Origin: Thalassococcus arenae
Lineage (GTDB): Bacteria; Pseudomonadota; Alphaproteobacteria; Rhodobacterales; Rhodobacteraceae
Direction of reading: 5' to 3'
Length of the DNA stretch: 64,000 nt
Assembly (NCBI RefSeq): GCF_019104745.1
Contig: NZ_JAHRWL010000003.1
Coordinates: 62,001-126,000, forward strand
Shown here piece by piece: positions 26,808 to 37,394 of this stretch. Position 1 is the stretch's first letter; the number at the start of each line of letters is the position of its first letter. The notes under the pieces were generated by a model. That model was not told the DNA's origin. It did no database searches and worked only from the letters and a program-made list of their open reading frames with translations. The position numbers and the translations under genes were made by a program.

Positions 26808-28187
26808 TCATCCTGCCACCTCCGAGCGCTTCCAGTCACCGCGCAGCAGCCGACGGTGGAAAGCCGGAAACTTCACGAGCTCCTCCCACAGCATGATCGA
26901 CAGCACCCAGACGGCGGCCCAGTCGAGATAGATCACCGCCAGTGCCGTGACAGGCACGCGGAACAGCCATTGCGACCAAAGGAAGATGTGCATGACATGC
27001 ACGGTGTCGCCGCTGGCGCGCAGCGTGTTGCCGCAGATCGCGTTCGAGCCCTTGGGGAACGGCAATACCAGAAGAACGGGAAGAAAGCCGGCAAGGATCG
27101 TCACGGTTTCGGCGTCGAGGTCGGTGTAGATCGCGGCCGCAGACAGGCAAACCACCGCGTAGACACTGGCGACCGCCGCTGCCGCGACAAAGGCGCCGCG
27201 CCAGGCGCTGGCCAGAAACCGGTCAAGCACCGGCTCGGGGCGCCCCTGCCCCAGCAATTGCGCGACGATGATCCCCGTCGCCTGTGCCCACTGCATGCCA
27301 AAGGTGCCCGCGACCATGATCCAGGGCATGATCAGCGTCATCGCGGCGAATTCGTTGAGGCTGAGCCGCGCGAAGATCAGCGCACAGACGTGATTGGCGA
27401 AGTTGGCACTGATGAAGGTCGCCGCGATGGGCAGCGAAAAAACCACGTGCCATTTCAAGGCCTGCAAGAAACCGGCCTTGTGCCAACCGGCAACCCCGCG
27501 CAGATGTCCATCCAGCCGGCGCAGCTGCGACACGAGGAACAGCGCCTGGATACCGATTGCGATGGCGCTGCCCATCGCCGCGCCGGCCACACCGAAAGCC
27601 GGCAATCCCCACAGACCGTGGATCAACACGACACTCGCAACGACGTTTATCGGCACCGAAAGGCAATATCCGTACAGCGGCAAGCGCGTGCGACCGCAGC
27701 CATTGAAATAGCTCGACAGACATTGCGATACCGCTTCACCCAGGATGACCAGCGAAAAGATAGTCAGGTAGGACCACGCCAATTCCGCGACATCCGCGCT
27801 CGGCGCCATTGCATTCAGAAACCCGCGCCCGAACACCGCCAGCAACGCAAGCCCCACGGCCCCGAGGGCCAAGCTGACAACCAGGCCCGACGCCAGGGCG
27901 GATTTCATCAGGACGGGGTTCCGCGTGCCGAACACCTGTGCCGTGCGGATCTGCATCGCATTGGAAAATGCAAACACCACGCCCAGGACGAATCCCGCCG
28001 TCGTCGCAGCCAGGCCCATTGCCGCCAGAGCGGCTTCGCCCAAGGCCGATACAAGATAGCCGTCGATGACGACGGTCCCAAAGAGAAAGACCGCCTTGAG
28101 CGTCATCGGCCAAGCCAGCGTGAAAACGGCTCTGGCCGTAGGACCGCCATCAGCTTCGAGATCGGGGGCGTTTGATTGAAAGGACAT
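26808..28187 (-). CDS. MATE-family efflux transporter
   Basis: A 459-residue membrane protein with about 12 hydrophobic segments and MATE features: an N-terminal WPMTLKAVFLFGTVVIDG bundle, and FSNAMQIRTAQVFGTRN near residue 74. It lies between the second GntR gene and the dehydratase gene, 22 bases before the latter on the same strand. A MATE exporter in a sugar-acid operon is unusual. It may export a toxic or excess intermediate, or simply be a passenger. The start at 28187 has no strong ribosome binding site. Confidence 0.85.
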   Translation of the reverse strand: MSFQSNAPDLEADGGPTARAVFTLAWPMTLKAVFLFGTVVIDGYLVSALGEAALAAMGLAATTAGFVLGVVFAFSNAMQIRTAQVFGTRNPVLMKSALASGLVVSLALGAVGLALLAVFGRGFLNAMAPSADVAELAWSYLTIFSLVILGEAVSQCLSSYFNGCGRTRLPLYGYCLSVPINVVASVVLIHGLWGLPAFGVAGAAMGSAIAIGIQALFLVSQLRRLDGHLRGVAGWHKAGFLQALKWHVVFSLPIAATFISANFANHVCALIFARLSLNEFAAMTLIMPWIMVAGTFGMQWAQATGIIVAQLLGQGRPEPVLDRFLASAWRGAFVAAAAVASVYAVVCLSAAAIYTDLDAETVTILAGFLPVLLVLPFPKGSNAICGNTLRASGDTVHVMHIFLWSQWLFRVPVTALAVIYLDWAAVWVLSIMLWEELVKFPAFHRRLLRGDWKRSEVAG

Positions 28188-28286
28188 CTGTCAGGTGTCA
28201 AAGGGCAAGGCCGCCACGCGACGGGCGTGACGGGAAGGGAAGGCCGCGATCACGCGGTCGATACACGCGATCGCACCGACCTGATG

Positions 28287-28979
28287 TCAGGCATCCGCTG
28301 GCTCGAAGTAATTCGCATTGATGCGCGCGATCTGTTCGATGGTTTCGTCCAGACGCGACAGGTGCAGCTTGCCGGCCCGCACCGCGGCATCCGGATCGTG
28401 CGCCTTGACGGCTTGGGCGATCGCCCGGTGGTCTTCGACCAGTTCGGGCATCCGTTCCTTCTTGGACAGGCTCAGACGGCACAGCCGGTCAACCTTGGAT
28501 TTCTCCAGCATTATGACATCAAAGGCGAAATCCACGCGGGCGATCTCGCACAGGGCCTTGTGAAAGTCGTAGTCCAACTGCCCGAAGCGTTCCACATCCC
28601 CGGCGGCCACGGCCCGCTCCTGCCGGGAGAGTGCCGCATCCAGCCGTTCTGCGCCTTCGGTGTCGCACCGTTTCGCGGCGCAGCGCAGGGCTTCCATTTC
28701 GACCGCGGCGCGGACAAACCGGGCCTTTTCGATCTCGCGCGCCGAAAAACGGCGAACCTCGGTGGCGCGCTGCGGACGGATCAACAGCAGATCGAGATTG
28801 GCAAGCCTGCTGAATGCATCGCGCACCGGTTGGCGCGACACGCCGAAACGGGTGGCGATATCGGCCTCGGATATCCGGTCGCCCGGCCGCAACCGCAACG
28901 ACGCGATCTCCTCGTAGAGGTAATCGTAGATATCGTCGACGCTGGTCCGCCGTTCACTGATCTGGGTCACATGCGCCAT
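28287..28979 (-). CDS. GntR/FCD-family regulator 2 (probable uronate regulon)
   Basis: A 230-residue paralogue of the regulator at 24856-25536. The helix-turn-helix region has ISEADIATRFGVSRQPVRDAF near residues 38-58, and the wing has LDLLLIRPQRATEVRRFS. The FCD domain carries LDYDFHKALCEI and EDHRAIAQAV, with the same candidate metal ligands. The ligand domain is less similar than the DNA-binding domain, so the two may read different inducers at the same sites. It is divergent from the alginate operon, whose promoter region holds two candidate sites. Confidence 0.88.
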   Translation of the reverse strand: MAHVTQISERRTSVDDIYDYLYEEIASLRLRPGDRISEADIATRFGVSRQPVRDAFSRLANLDLLLIRPQRATEVRRFSAREIEKARFVRAAVEMEALRCAAKRCDTEGAERLDAALSRQERAVAAGDVERFGQLDYDFHKALCEIARVDFAFDVIMLEKSKVDRLCRLSLSKKERMPELVEDHRAIAQAVKAHDPDAAVRAGKLHLSRLDETIEQIARINANYFEPADA

Positions 28980-29190
28980 CTACTCTTCGCTTTCTTTCGA
29001 TCATTCCCAAGGCTCCAGGTCGGAGTCGGCGGCCCGAAAACCGGCAGCATCCGGCCTTGGCACGCATCGCGTGCGAGGCACGGATCCGCGCCCCGTTTGC
29101 CGCCAGGCCCATCACGCTTTCTTGCCTCCAACATTTTTCCCTTGCTTTTCCGTTGCTTGAAGCGGGCGCTCTTTCCTTACAACAATTTCG

Positions 29191-29204
29191 ACTAGTATAC
29201 CAGT
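29191..29204. promoter_or_regulatory. GntR-type operator, site B (alginate operon)
   Basis: ACTAGTATACCAGT is palindromic except for one pair and is the closest match to the consensus of the four sites. It contains TAGTATACCA, close to the UxuR/ExuR core TGGTATACCA. It lies 90 bases upstream of the ATPase start. Confidence 0.72.
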
Positions 29205-29210
29205 TAATTT

Positions 29211-29224
29211 ACTAGTATCCCAGA
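29211..29224. promoter_or_regulatory. GntR-type operator, site C (alginate operon)
   Basis: ACTAGTATCCCAGA is a second copy exactly 20 bases from site B, about two helical turns, so two dimers could bind side by side. The first 13 bases equal those of site A near dctP. Confidence 0.68.
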
Positions 29225-29294
29225 AAGCATGCAGAGCGCGAATCATGCGTTCTACTGTGTGTGCTGCGAACCCGGCACATGAGAGGGAGGAACC

Positions 29295-30394
<1,100 letters not shown>

Positions 30395-30398
<4 letters not shown>

Positions 30399-31390
30399 GC
30401 ACCGAGACCGATCCGACGACGGGACGCACCGAAAAACTGGTGGTACGAGCCAGTGAATCCCAGCGTTTTCGCAGATCCGGCCGGATGGAGCGCATCGGAG
30501 ATCACCTGAAACGGGAATGGCAGCTTTACGTGATGCTGCTGCCGACAATCCTGTGGCTGCTGGTCTTCCTGTACAAGCCGATGTACGGCCTTCAGATCGC
30601 GTTCAAGGATTACTCGATCTTCCGCGGCATCGCAGGCAGCCCGTGGATCGGGCTGGAGCATTTCGAGACGCTTTTTTCCAGCGAACAATTTCTCCGGGCG
30701 CTCAAGAATACCATCATCATCAGCTTCTACGGGCTGCTTTTCGGGTTCCCGGTGCCGATCCTGCTGGCTTTGATGTTCAACGAGGTGTTGAACCAGAGAT
30801 TCAAGAAGACCGCGCAGACCATCGTGTACCTGCCGCACTTCATTTCGTCTGTCATCATCGCGGGCATCGTCATCACGGCGTTCTCGCCATCGGCGGGCAT
30901 CGTGAACACGATCCTCGGCTGGTTCGGGATGGACTCGATCTACTTCCTGACCAAGCCCGAATGGTTCCGCCCGATCTTCATCGGGACCGGCATCTGGCAA
31001 GAGGCGGGGTTCCAGTCGATCGTCTACCTTGCGGCCATCGCGGGCGTATCACCCACGCTGTACGAAAGCGCGGTCGTGGACGGGGCCAGCCGCTGGCAGA
31101 TGATGTGGAAGATCACCATTCCGTCGATCATGCCGACCATCATCATCATGCTGATCATCCGCATCGGCAACATCCTCGAAGTGTCGTTCGAGATGATCAT
31201 CCTGCTGTACCAGCCGGCGACGTACCAGACCGCCGACGTGGTGAACACCTTCATCTATCGGCAGGGCATCCAGGGCGGCCAGTACGACTTTGCCGCCGCC
31301 GCCGGCCTGTTCAATGCGGTCGTGGCCTTCATCCTCGTGATGACCGCGAACACGATCTCCAAGCGCTACTCACGCACGTCGCTCTGGTGA
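30395..31390 (+). CDS. Oligosaccharide ABC transporter permease (AlgM1/LplB-like)
   Basis: A 331-residue inner-membrane permease. A polar N-terminus of about 45 residues precedes YVMLLPTILWLLVFLYKPMYGLQIAFKDYS, the hallmark of LplB/AlgM1-type permeases for large glycans. The EAA loop is YESAVVDGASRWQMMWKITIPS near residues 220-241. It couples by an ATGA overlap to the ATPase and is followed 13 bases later by the second permease. Family members import intact oligosaccharides such as alginate fragments. Confidence 0.9.
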
Positions 31391-31403
31391 GGGGGACCAC
31401 CGA

Positions 31404-32285
31404 ATGGCCAACATGAACCTCTACTCGCGCGGCGACAAGCTCTTCGTTATCGTCAACATGGTGCTGATCGCGCTGTTCACGATCTCGACGCTCTACCCGT
31501 TCATCTACATCGCGTCGCTGTCGATGAGCACCGGCTTCGAGGCGCGCGCCGGCAACGTGGTCCTGACGCCGGTGGACTTCACTGTAGAAGCCTACAAGCG
31601 CGTGCTGAGCGAGCCTCTGTTCTGGAGTTCGTACAAGAACACCTTCATCTACACGATCGGCGGCACGCTGATGAGCCTGGCGTTCATCATCCCCGGTGCC
31701 TACGCCCTGTCGCGCCCGCAACTGTACGGACGTCGGTTCTGGAACCTGATGGTGGCGTTCACGATGTGGTTCAACGCGGGCCTCATCCCGTTCTTCCTGA
31801 ACATGCGGGACCTCGGCCTGCTGGACAGCTATTTCGGCATCATCATCGGCTTTGCCGTCAATGGCTTCAACATCATCCTTCTGCGCAACTTCTTCGAAGC
31901 GATCCCGCAATCCTTCGAAGAAGCCGCCCGGATGGATGGCGCGAACGAATTTCAGGTGCTCTGGAAGGTCTACGTGCCGCTCAGCAAGCCGGCCATCGCG
32001 ACGGTCGCCCTGTTCTGCATCGTATCGCGCTGGAACGGGTTCTTCTGGGCGATGGTCCTGCTGCAGGACGAGGAAAAGATCCCGCTGCAGGTCTACCTTC
32101 GCAAGGTCATCACCGAACTGACCGACGACGAGAGTTTTGCCGCGACCCTCATCAACGCGCCCTACTCGGTCGAAACCGTCAGCGCGGCGATCATCGTCTG
32201 CTCGATCATCCCGATCCTGCTGATCTACCCCTTCCTTCAGAAATACTTCAGCAAGGGCATCCTGCTGGGTGGGGTGAAGGAATAA
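31404..32285 (+). CDS. Oligosaccharide ABC transporter permease (AlgM2/LplC-like)
   Basis: A 293-residue permease with six hydrophobic segments. It shows the LplC/AlgM2 pattern: YPFIYIASLSMS early, MWFNAGLIPFFLNMRDLGLLDSYF in the middle, and an EAA loop (SFEEAARMDGANEFQVLWKVYVP) near residues 171-193. It ends KYFSKGILLGGVKE, the usual end of this subfamily. The binding-protein gene starts 26 bases downstream. Confidence 0.9.
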   Translation: MANMNLYSRGDKLFVIVNMVLIALFTISTLYPFIYIASLSMSTGFEARAGNVVLTPVDFTVEAYKRVLSEPLFWSSYKNTFIYTIGGTLMSLAFIIPGAYALSRPQLYGRRFWNLMVAFTMWFNAGLIPFFLNMRDLGLLDSYFGIIIGFAVNGFNIILLRNFFEAIPQSFEEAARMDGANEFQVLWKVYVPLSKPAIATVALFCIVSRWNGFFWAMVLLQDEEKIPLQVYLRKVITELTDDESFAATLINAPYSVETVSAAIIVCSIIPILLIYPFLQKYFSKGILLGGVKE

Positions 32286-32311
32286 CCATGCTTCGCAACA
32301 GGAGGAGACCA

Positions 32312-33877
32312 ATGCGAAAACTCTCTCTTACACTGGCCATTCTGGGCACAACCGCCATCACGGCGCCCGCCCAGGCCGACGGGCATCTGCGCATCGTCGA
32401 CGAGCCTCTGGAACTGACGATCCACATGCACTGGCCGCGCGCCCAGGGCTATGGCGTCAACGGCGACAGCAGCCAGATTTACCCCGTCGAAGAAAAGGCG
32501 CGTGAACTGACCGGCATTCATCTGATCGACGACACGTCCGGCAAGAACACCAAGGACAACAACGAAGCGATGAACCTGCTTCTGGCCAAAGGTGATCTGC
32601 CCGACATCGTCGGCGGCAACCGCATCCAGCAGCCGGTCAACCAGTACGGCCCCGAGGGCGCCTTCATCCCGCTGAACGATCTGATCGACGAACATGCGCC
32701 CAACATCAAGGCGTGGTTCGACGCACGCCCCGGCCTGCTGGACGCGATCTCTGCCTATGACGGCAACGTCTACTACATTCCCTACCTGCCGGACGGCAAA
32801 TACGGCCGGGCGTGGTTCATCCGCCAGGACTGGCTCGACAAGCTGGGGCTCGAACAGCCGCAGAATGTCGACGAGCTCTACGAGGTGTTCAAGGCGTTCC
32901 GCGACCAGGACCCGAACGGCAACGGCCAGAAGGACGAGGTTCCCTACTTCGCCCGCGACTGGGAAGAGGTGCTGCGCCTGATGACCCTGTGGGATGCCCG
33001 GACCTCCGGCTCGGACACCTACCACGACTTCTACGTCAAGGACGGCAAGATCGCCCATCCCTATGCCGAAGAAGCCTATCGCGACGCGCTGGCCAACGTG
33101 GCCCAGTGGTATGCCGAGGGCCTGATCGACGCCGAAGTCTTCACCCGCGGCTCGTCCGCCCGGGACTACCTGCTGGGCGAGAACCTGGGCGGCGCGACGC
33201 ATGACTGGTTCGCTTCGACCTCGGGCTACAATACCGCCCTGGCCGACAAGATCGAAGGCTTCAACTTCATCCCGTTCCTGCCACCGGCCTCGGCCAACGG
33301 CGTGCGGATGGAAGAGCACCGCCGCATCCCGATCAAGCCGGACGGTTGGGCGATCAGCTATGCCAACGAGCACCCGGTCGAGACGATCAAGTATTTCGAC
33401 TTCTGGTTCACGCCCGAAGGCAGCCTGCTGGCAAACTTCGGGATCGAAGGCGTGCACTACGACATGGTCGACGGTGAGCCGATCTACAAGCCGGAAATCC
33501 TTGAAAGCGGCCGTGCGGTCAACAGCCAGATGTACGAGATCGGCGCGCAGATCTACCGCGGATATCCGCAGGACTACCGCTACGAATGGCAGTGGACCCG
33601 TGAATCCGCGCGCGAAGGGATCGAGCTGTACGACCAGCACGATCTTCTGGTCGATCAGTTCCTCGGCGTCGCCTTCAACAGGGACGAACAGGCGGTCTAT
33701 GACCGGTACTGGCCGTCGATCCAGACCTACATGCTGGAGCGGCAGCAAGCCTGGGTTCTGGGTACCGGCGACGTCAAGCAAGACTGGGACGACTACATTA
33801 CCGCCATCAACAAGATGGGCATGCAGGAAGTCCTCGACGTCATGAACACTGCCTACAAACGGCAATACGGCGGCTGA
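32312..33877 (+). CDS. Alginate-oligosaccharide-type binding protein (AlgQ1/AlgQ2-like)
   Basis: A 521-residue periplasmic binding protein, larger than ordinary sugar binders. The ATG at 32312 follows GGAGGAG and gives a signal peptide ending near APAQADG. It resembles Sphingomonas AlgQ2 over most of its length from memory: LTIHMHW near residue 35, AKGDLPDIVGGN near residue 92, THDWFAST near residue 300 and RPDG/KPDGWAI. Residues Asp200-Glu209 (DPNGNGQKDE) match the EF-hand-like calcium site of AlgQ proteins. With the PL15 lyase next to it, alginate-derived oligomers are the likely ligand. Confidence 0.9.
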   Translation: MRKLSLTLAILGTTAITAPAQADGHLRIVDEPLELTIHMHWPRAQGYGVNGDSSQIYPVEEKARELTGIHLIDDTSGKNTKDNNEAMNLLLAKGDLPDIVGGNRIQQPVNQYGPEGAFIPLNDLIDEHAPNIKAWFDARPGLLDAISAYDGNVYYIPYLPDGKYGRAWFIRQDWLDKLGLEQPQNVDELYEVFKAFRDQDPNGNGQKDEVPYFARDWEEVLRLMTLWDARTSGSDTYHDFYVKDGKIAHPYAEEAYRDALANVAQWYAEGLIDAEVFTRGSSARDYLLGENLGGATHDWFASTSGYNTALADKIEGFNFIPFLPPASANGVRMEEHRRIPIKPDGWAISYANEHPVETIKYFDFWFTPEGSLLANFGIEGVHYDMVDGEPIYKPEILESGRAVNSQMYEIGAQIYRGYPQDYRYEWQWTRESAREGIELYDQHDLLVDQFLGVAFNRDEQAVYDRYWPSIQTYMLERQQAWVLGTGDVKQDWDDYITAINKMGMQEVLDVMNTAYKRQYGG

Positions 33878-33894
33878 CACACTCCCCAGCCACC

Positions 33895-33925
33895 TCGGGC
33901 GCGGTCGCTTGCCGGCCGCGCCCGA
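33895..33925 (+). promoter_or_regulatory. Intercistronic stem-loop after the AlgQ-like gene
   Basis: TCGGGCGCGG pairs perfectly with CCGCGCCCGA over 10 bp around an 11-base loop, 17 bases past the binding-protein stop and 34 bases before the lyase. The tail is AATCAG with no U-tract, so partial termination or mRNA protection is likely. Confidence 0.7.
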
Positions 33926-33959
33926 AATCAGACCCCTGCGAATACGGAAAGCCAACCAG

Positions 33960-36317
33960 ATGCTCGCCAAGACCCTTCCCGCTCTCGATGAACCCAAGGC
34001 GGGCCGGCTGACGATCCAGTACGCCCCCGACGCGGGTCGCGAGATCGTCGAGAACCCGCCACGGTTCACCTGGCTGCCGGTGATCGAGGACGAAGCGCAT
34101 TACGTCCTGCGTATCTCGACCGATCCGGCATTCCCGGTCAAATCCACCCAGTTCCACTCCGCCATCCCGCTGAATTTCTTCACCCCGGACATGCCGCTTG
34201 CGCCGGGCGACCATCACTGGTCCTACGCGGTCTGCGATCCCGAGACCGGAAAACCGGTCACGACCTGGAGCACGACCCGTTCGTTCACCATCGCCTCGGG
34301 CCTGCCCGAAACGCCGCTGCCCGCACGCGCCACCCGCCTGAAGGACGCGACCCGCGCCCATCCCCGACTGTGGCTGACGCCCGACCGGCTGGACGCGTTC
34401 CGCGCGGCGGTCAAAACCGATCCCGGCCATTGCACGTGGTCGACCTTCTACGAAAAATCCGTCCTGCCCTGGATGGACCGCGAGATCATGGCCGAGCCCG
34501 CGGGCTATCCGGACAACAAGCGCGTCGCGTCGATCTGGCGGAAAACCTATATCGATTGCCAGGAACTGCTCTACGCGATCCGTCACCTCGCCGTCGGCGG
34601 CGCGGTGACCGGCGACGACAAGATGCGCGCCCGTGCCAAGGAATGGCTGCTGTCCGCCGCGCGCTGGAACCCGGCAGGCACCACGTCGCGCGCCTATACC
34701 GACGAATGGGCGTTCCGGGTGAACCTGGCTCTGGCCTGGGGCTACGACTGGCTGCATGACCTGCTGGACGACAGCGAACGCGCATTGGTGCGCGATGCAT
34801 TGCTGGCGCGCACCCGCGAGACCGCCGATCACGTCATCCGAAATGCCAGGATTCAACTGTTCCCTTTCGACAGCCACGCCGTGCGCGCGGTCTCGGCGGT
34901 CATCGTGCCAGCAGCCATCGCATTGCTGGACGAGGCGGACGAGGCCGAGGACTGGCTGCACTATGCCATCGAGTTCCTCTCCACGGTCTATTCGCCCTGG
35001 GGTGACAGCGATGGCGGCTGGGCCGAGGGGCCGCATTACTGGATGACCGGCATGGCGTATCTGATCGACGCCGCCAACCTGCTGAAAGGCTATGTCGGCT
35101 TCGATCTCTACCGGCGGCCATTCTTCCAGAAGACCGGGGATTTCCCCCTTTACACCAAGGCACCCGACACCCGCCGCGCCACCTTTGGCGATGACAGCAC
35201 CATGGGCGACCTGCCCGCGGTCAAGATCGGCTTCAACCTGCGCCAGTTCGCAGGGGTCACGGGCAACGGCGCCTACCAGTGGTATTACGACGAGATCACC
35301 CGCACCAATCCCGGCACCGAGATGGAGTTCTACAACTGGGGCTGGTGGGATTTCCATTTCGACGAGATGACTTACCGCTCCGATTTCCCGCAGGTCGAGG
35401 CCGCGCCGCCGGATAGCGGCCTGCGCTGGTTCAAGGGAATCGGCTGGGTCGCGATCCAGCACGACATGGACAAGCCCGACAAGCACATCCAGTTCGTGAT
35501 GAAATCCTCGCCTTACGGGTCGATCAGCCACAGCCATGGCGACCAGAACGCGTTCTGTCTCGCGGGGTTCGGCGAAGATCTCGCCATCCAGTCGGGCTGG
35601 TACGTGGCGTTCAATTCGACCATGCATCAGAACTGGCGGCGCCAGACGCGATCCAAGAACGCCATCCTGATCGATGGCAAGGGGCAGTATTCGGGCAAGG
35701 ACAAGGTCCAGGCGATGGGCGCGACCGGCCGCATCGCCACAGCCGAAGACAGGGGCGACCACATCTATGTTCGCGGCGATGCGACAGCGGCATACCGCAG
35801 CCTCACGCCCGAGGTCACCAGCGTGCTGCGCGACGTCTATTTCGTGAACCGCGAATACTTCGTGATCGTAGACGCGGTTGATGCCGACAGCCCGGTTTCG
35901 ATCGACTGGCTGTTGCACGCCAACGCACCGATGACACTGGGCAACAGCACGTTCCGGTATTCGGGCGAAAAGGCCGGCTTTTACGGGCAGTTCCTGTGGT
36001 CCGAAGCAGGAACCCCCGAGCTGTCGCAGTTCACCGGCTTTTCCGATGTCGATCCCGCCGAGATCGCGGGTCTGGCCGAAAGCACCTGCCTGACCGCGCG
36101 CTTTCCCAAGGCCACGCGCCACCGGATCGCGACCCTGCTGGTGCCCTATCCGCTGTCCGCTCCGCGCCGCGTCTTCAGCTTTCTCGACGACCAGGGCTAC
36201 GACTGCGACCTCTATTTCACCGATGCCGACGACCGCAGCTTCAAGGTCGTTGTTCCCAAGACATTCGATGTCGGCGCCAAGGCCGGCGGACAAACCGACA
36301 GGAAGGACAAGACATGA
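33960..36317 (+). CDS. PL15 oligoalginate lyase (exo-type), heparinase II/III-like fold
   Basis: A 785-residue polysaccharide lyase with no signal peptide. The start at 33960 is chosen because it gives the length of Agrobacterium Atu3025 (776). An N-terminal beta-sandwich (residues 1-120), an alpha/alpha barrel and C-terminal beta-sheets are expected. The Atu3025 catalytic residues Arg199, His311, Tyr365 and His531 (from memory) correspond at a constant offset of 5 to Arg194, His306 (FDSHAVRA), Tyr360 (EGPHYW) and His526 (SISHSHGDQN). It should release unsaturated monomers from imported oligoalginate in the cytoplasm. Its stop overlaps the reductase start. Confidence 0.87.
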   Translation: MLAKTLPALDEPKAGRLTIQYAPDAGREIVENPPRFTWLPVIEDEAHYVLRISTDPAFPVKSTQFHSAIPLNFFTPDMPLAPGDHHWSYAVCDPETGKPVTTWSTTRSFTIASGLPETPLPARATRLKDATRAHPRLWLTPDRLDAFRAAVKTDPGHCTWSTFYEKSVLPWMDREIMAEPAGYPDNKRVASIWRKTYIDCQELLYAIRHLAVGGAVTGDDKMRARAKEWLLSAARWNPAGTTSRAYTDEWAFRVNLALAWGYDWLHDLLDDSERALVRDALLARTRETADHVIRNARIQLFPFDSHAVRAVSAVIVPAAIALLDEADEAEDWLHYAIEFLSTVYSPWGDSDGGWAEGPHYWMTGMAYLIDAANLLKGYVGFDLYRRPFFQKTGDFPLYTKAPDTRRATFGDDSTMGDLPAVKIGFNLRQFAGVTGNGAYQWYYDEITRTNPGTEMEFYNWGWWDFHFDEMTYRSDFPQVEAAPPDSGLRWFKGIGWVAIQHDMDKPDKHIQFVMKSSPYGSISHSHGDQNAFCLAGFGEDLAIQSGWYVAFNSTMHQNWRRQTRSKNAILIDGKGQYSGKDKVQAMGATGRIATAEDRGDHIYVRGDATAAYRSLTPEVTSVLRDVYFVNREYFVIVDAVDADSPVSIDWLLHANAPMTLGNSTFRYSGEKAGFYGQFLWSEAGTPELSQFTGFSDVDPAEIAGLAESTCLTARFPKATRHRIATLLVPYPLSAPRRVFSFLDDQGYDCDLYFTDADDRSFKVVVPKTFDVGAKAGGQTDRKDKT

Positions 36318-37057
36318 AACTGGCAGGACAAAGCGCGATCATCACGGGCGGCGGGCGCGATATCGGCCTGGCCGTGGCCCTGAAACTGGCATCCGAAGGG
36401 GCCAGCGTCGCGATCAACTACTTCTCCAGCGGAACCGGCGCCGACGAGGCGGTGAAAAAGATCACGGCAGCCGGTGGCAAGGCCTTCGCCATGCAGGGTG
36501 ATCTGACCAAGCAGGATGATGTCGATGCGCTCGTGGCCAGGACCGTGTCGGAATTCGGCGGGGTCAACATCCTGGTGAACAACGCCGGAGGGCTCGTGGC
36601 CCGCAAGACCATCGCCGAAATGCCGCTGGATCACTGGCGGACGGTGATGGACCTGAACCTGACCAGCACCTTCATGATGACCAAGGCGGCGCTGGCGCAC
36701 TTGAAATCCGGCGCCATCGTCAATCTCGCCAGCCAGGCCGCGCGCGATGGCGGCGGGCCCGGTGCGGTGGCCTACGCCGCATCGAAAGGCGCGGTGATGA
36801 CCATGACCCGTGGGCTGGCCAAGGAACTGGGGCCGGACATCCGGGTCAACGCGCTTTGTCCCGGCATGATCGACACCGATTTCCACAACGTCCACACACC
36901 CGATGCCGGCCGGCGCGGTTACGAGGCGAACGCGCCGCTCAAGCGGCAGGGCACGACCGAGGACACCGCGAACCTTGTCCTGTTCCTTGCTTGCAGCGAC
37001 AGCGCCTTTATCACCGGCACCAATATCGACATCAACGGCGGAATGCTGTTTTCCTGA
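36314..37057 (+). CDS. SDR oxidoreductase, probable DEH (4-deoxy-5-hexulose uronate) reductase
   Basis: A 247-residue classical short-chain dehydrogenase. The cofactor motif is TGGGRDIG (residues 11-18), NNAGG is near residue 89, and the catalytic triad is Ser140, Tyr154 and Lys158. The start overlaps the lyase stop by ATGA. In alginate pathways an SDR of this kind reduces DEH to 2-keto-3-deoxygluconate, and the next genes are KdgF and KdgK, so that role is likely. A KduD-type dehydrogenase is encoded separately at 53777, so this one need not serve the KduI route. Confidence 0.82.
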   Translation: MKLAGQSAIITGGGRDIGLAVALKLASEGASVAINYFSSGTGADEAVKKITAAGGKAFAMQGDLTKQDDVDALVARTVSEFGGVNILVNNAGGLVARKTIAEMPLDHWRTVMDLNLTSTFMMTKAALAHLKSGAIVNLASQAARDGGGPGAVAYAASKGAVMTMTRGLAKELGPDIRVNALCPGMIDTDFHNVHTPDAGRRGYEANAPLKRQGTTEDTANLVLFLACSDSAFITGTNIDINGGMLFS

Positions 37058-37077
37058 CACCCGTGGGAGGATCGCAA

Positions 37078-37389
37078 ATGTCCGGATTTCCAATCGTGCC
37101 GACCGGTGAAAACGTCACCCGCCAGGTTCTGTCCGACCATCCCGAACTGATGGTGGTCGCATTTCGTTTCGGCGCGAGGGGAGCCACCGGCGATCCGCAC
37201 AGCCATCCGCACGTGCAATCGACCTACGTCGAAAGCGGTCGCTTCCGCTTTACCCTGGGCGAGGAGGAACGCGAGGTCGGCCCGGGTGACAGTTTTGTCA
37301 TTCCGTCGGGGTTGACCCACGGTTGCGTCTGTCTGGAACCCGGCACGCTGGTGGATTGCTTCACGCCGCGCCGCGACGATTTCCTGTAG
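37078..37389 (+). CDS. kdgF: KdgF cupin, unsaturated uronate ring-opening enzyme
   Basis: A 103-residue single-domain cupin. HSHPHVQ gives His41, His43 (and His45) and Gln47, and His81 lies in GLTHGC. These match the metal site of KdgF proteins. KdgF converts cyclic 4,5-unsaturated uronate from lyases to its open keto form, which speeds the next step. The ATG at 37078 has GTGGGAGGATC upstream. It lies between the reductase and KdgK in an order that follows the pathway. Confidence 0.87.
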   Translation: MSGFPIVPTGENVTRQVLSDHPELMVVAFRFGARGATGDPHSHPHVQSTYVESGRFRFTLGEEEREVGPGDSFVIPSGLTHGCVCLEPGTLVDCFTPRRDDFL

Positions 37390-37394
37390 GCGTC

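Larger units (their letters stand above)
28980..29294. other. Divergent regulatory region, no gene seen
   Basis: This 315-base gap separates the second GntR gene from the alginate operon. It holds operator sites B and C at 29191-29224 in a locally AT-rich stretch, and GGGAGG at 29285-29290 for the next gene. Nothing else was recognised. Confidence 0.7.

Noticed and set aside
31766-32311. N-terminal extension of the AlgQ-like protein into the upstream permease gene
   Set aside because: GGAGGAG and a signal peptide mark the start at 32312; the extension is the permease gene read in another frame.
33840-36293. An 817-codon minus-strand frame opposite the PL15 lyase
   Set aside because: It is antisense to a gene with four conserved catalytic residues, has no ribosome site and shows no recognisable domain.
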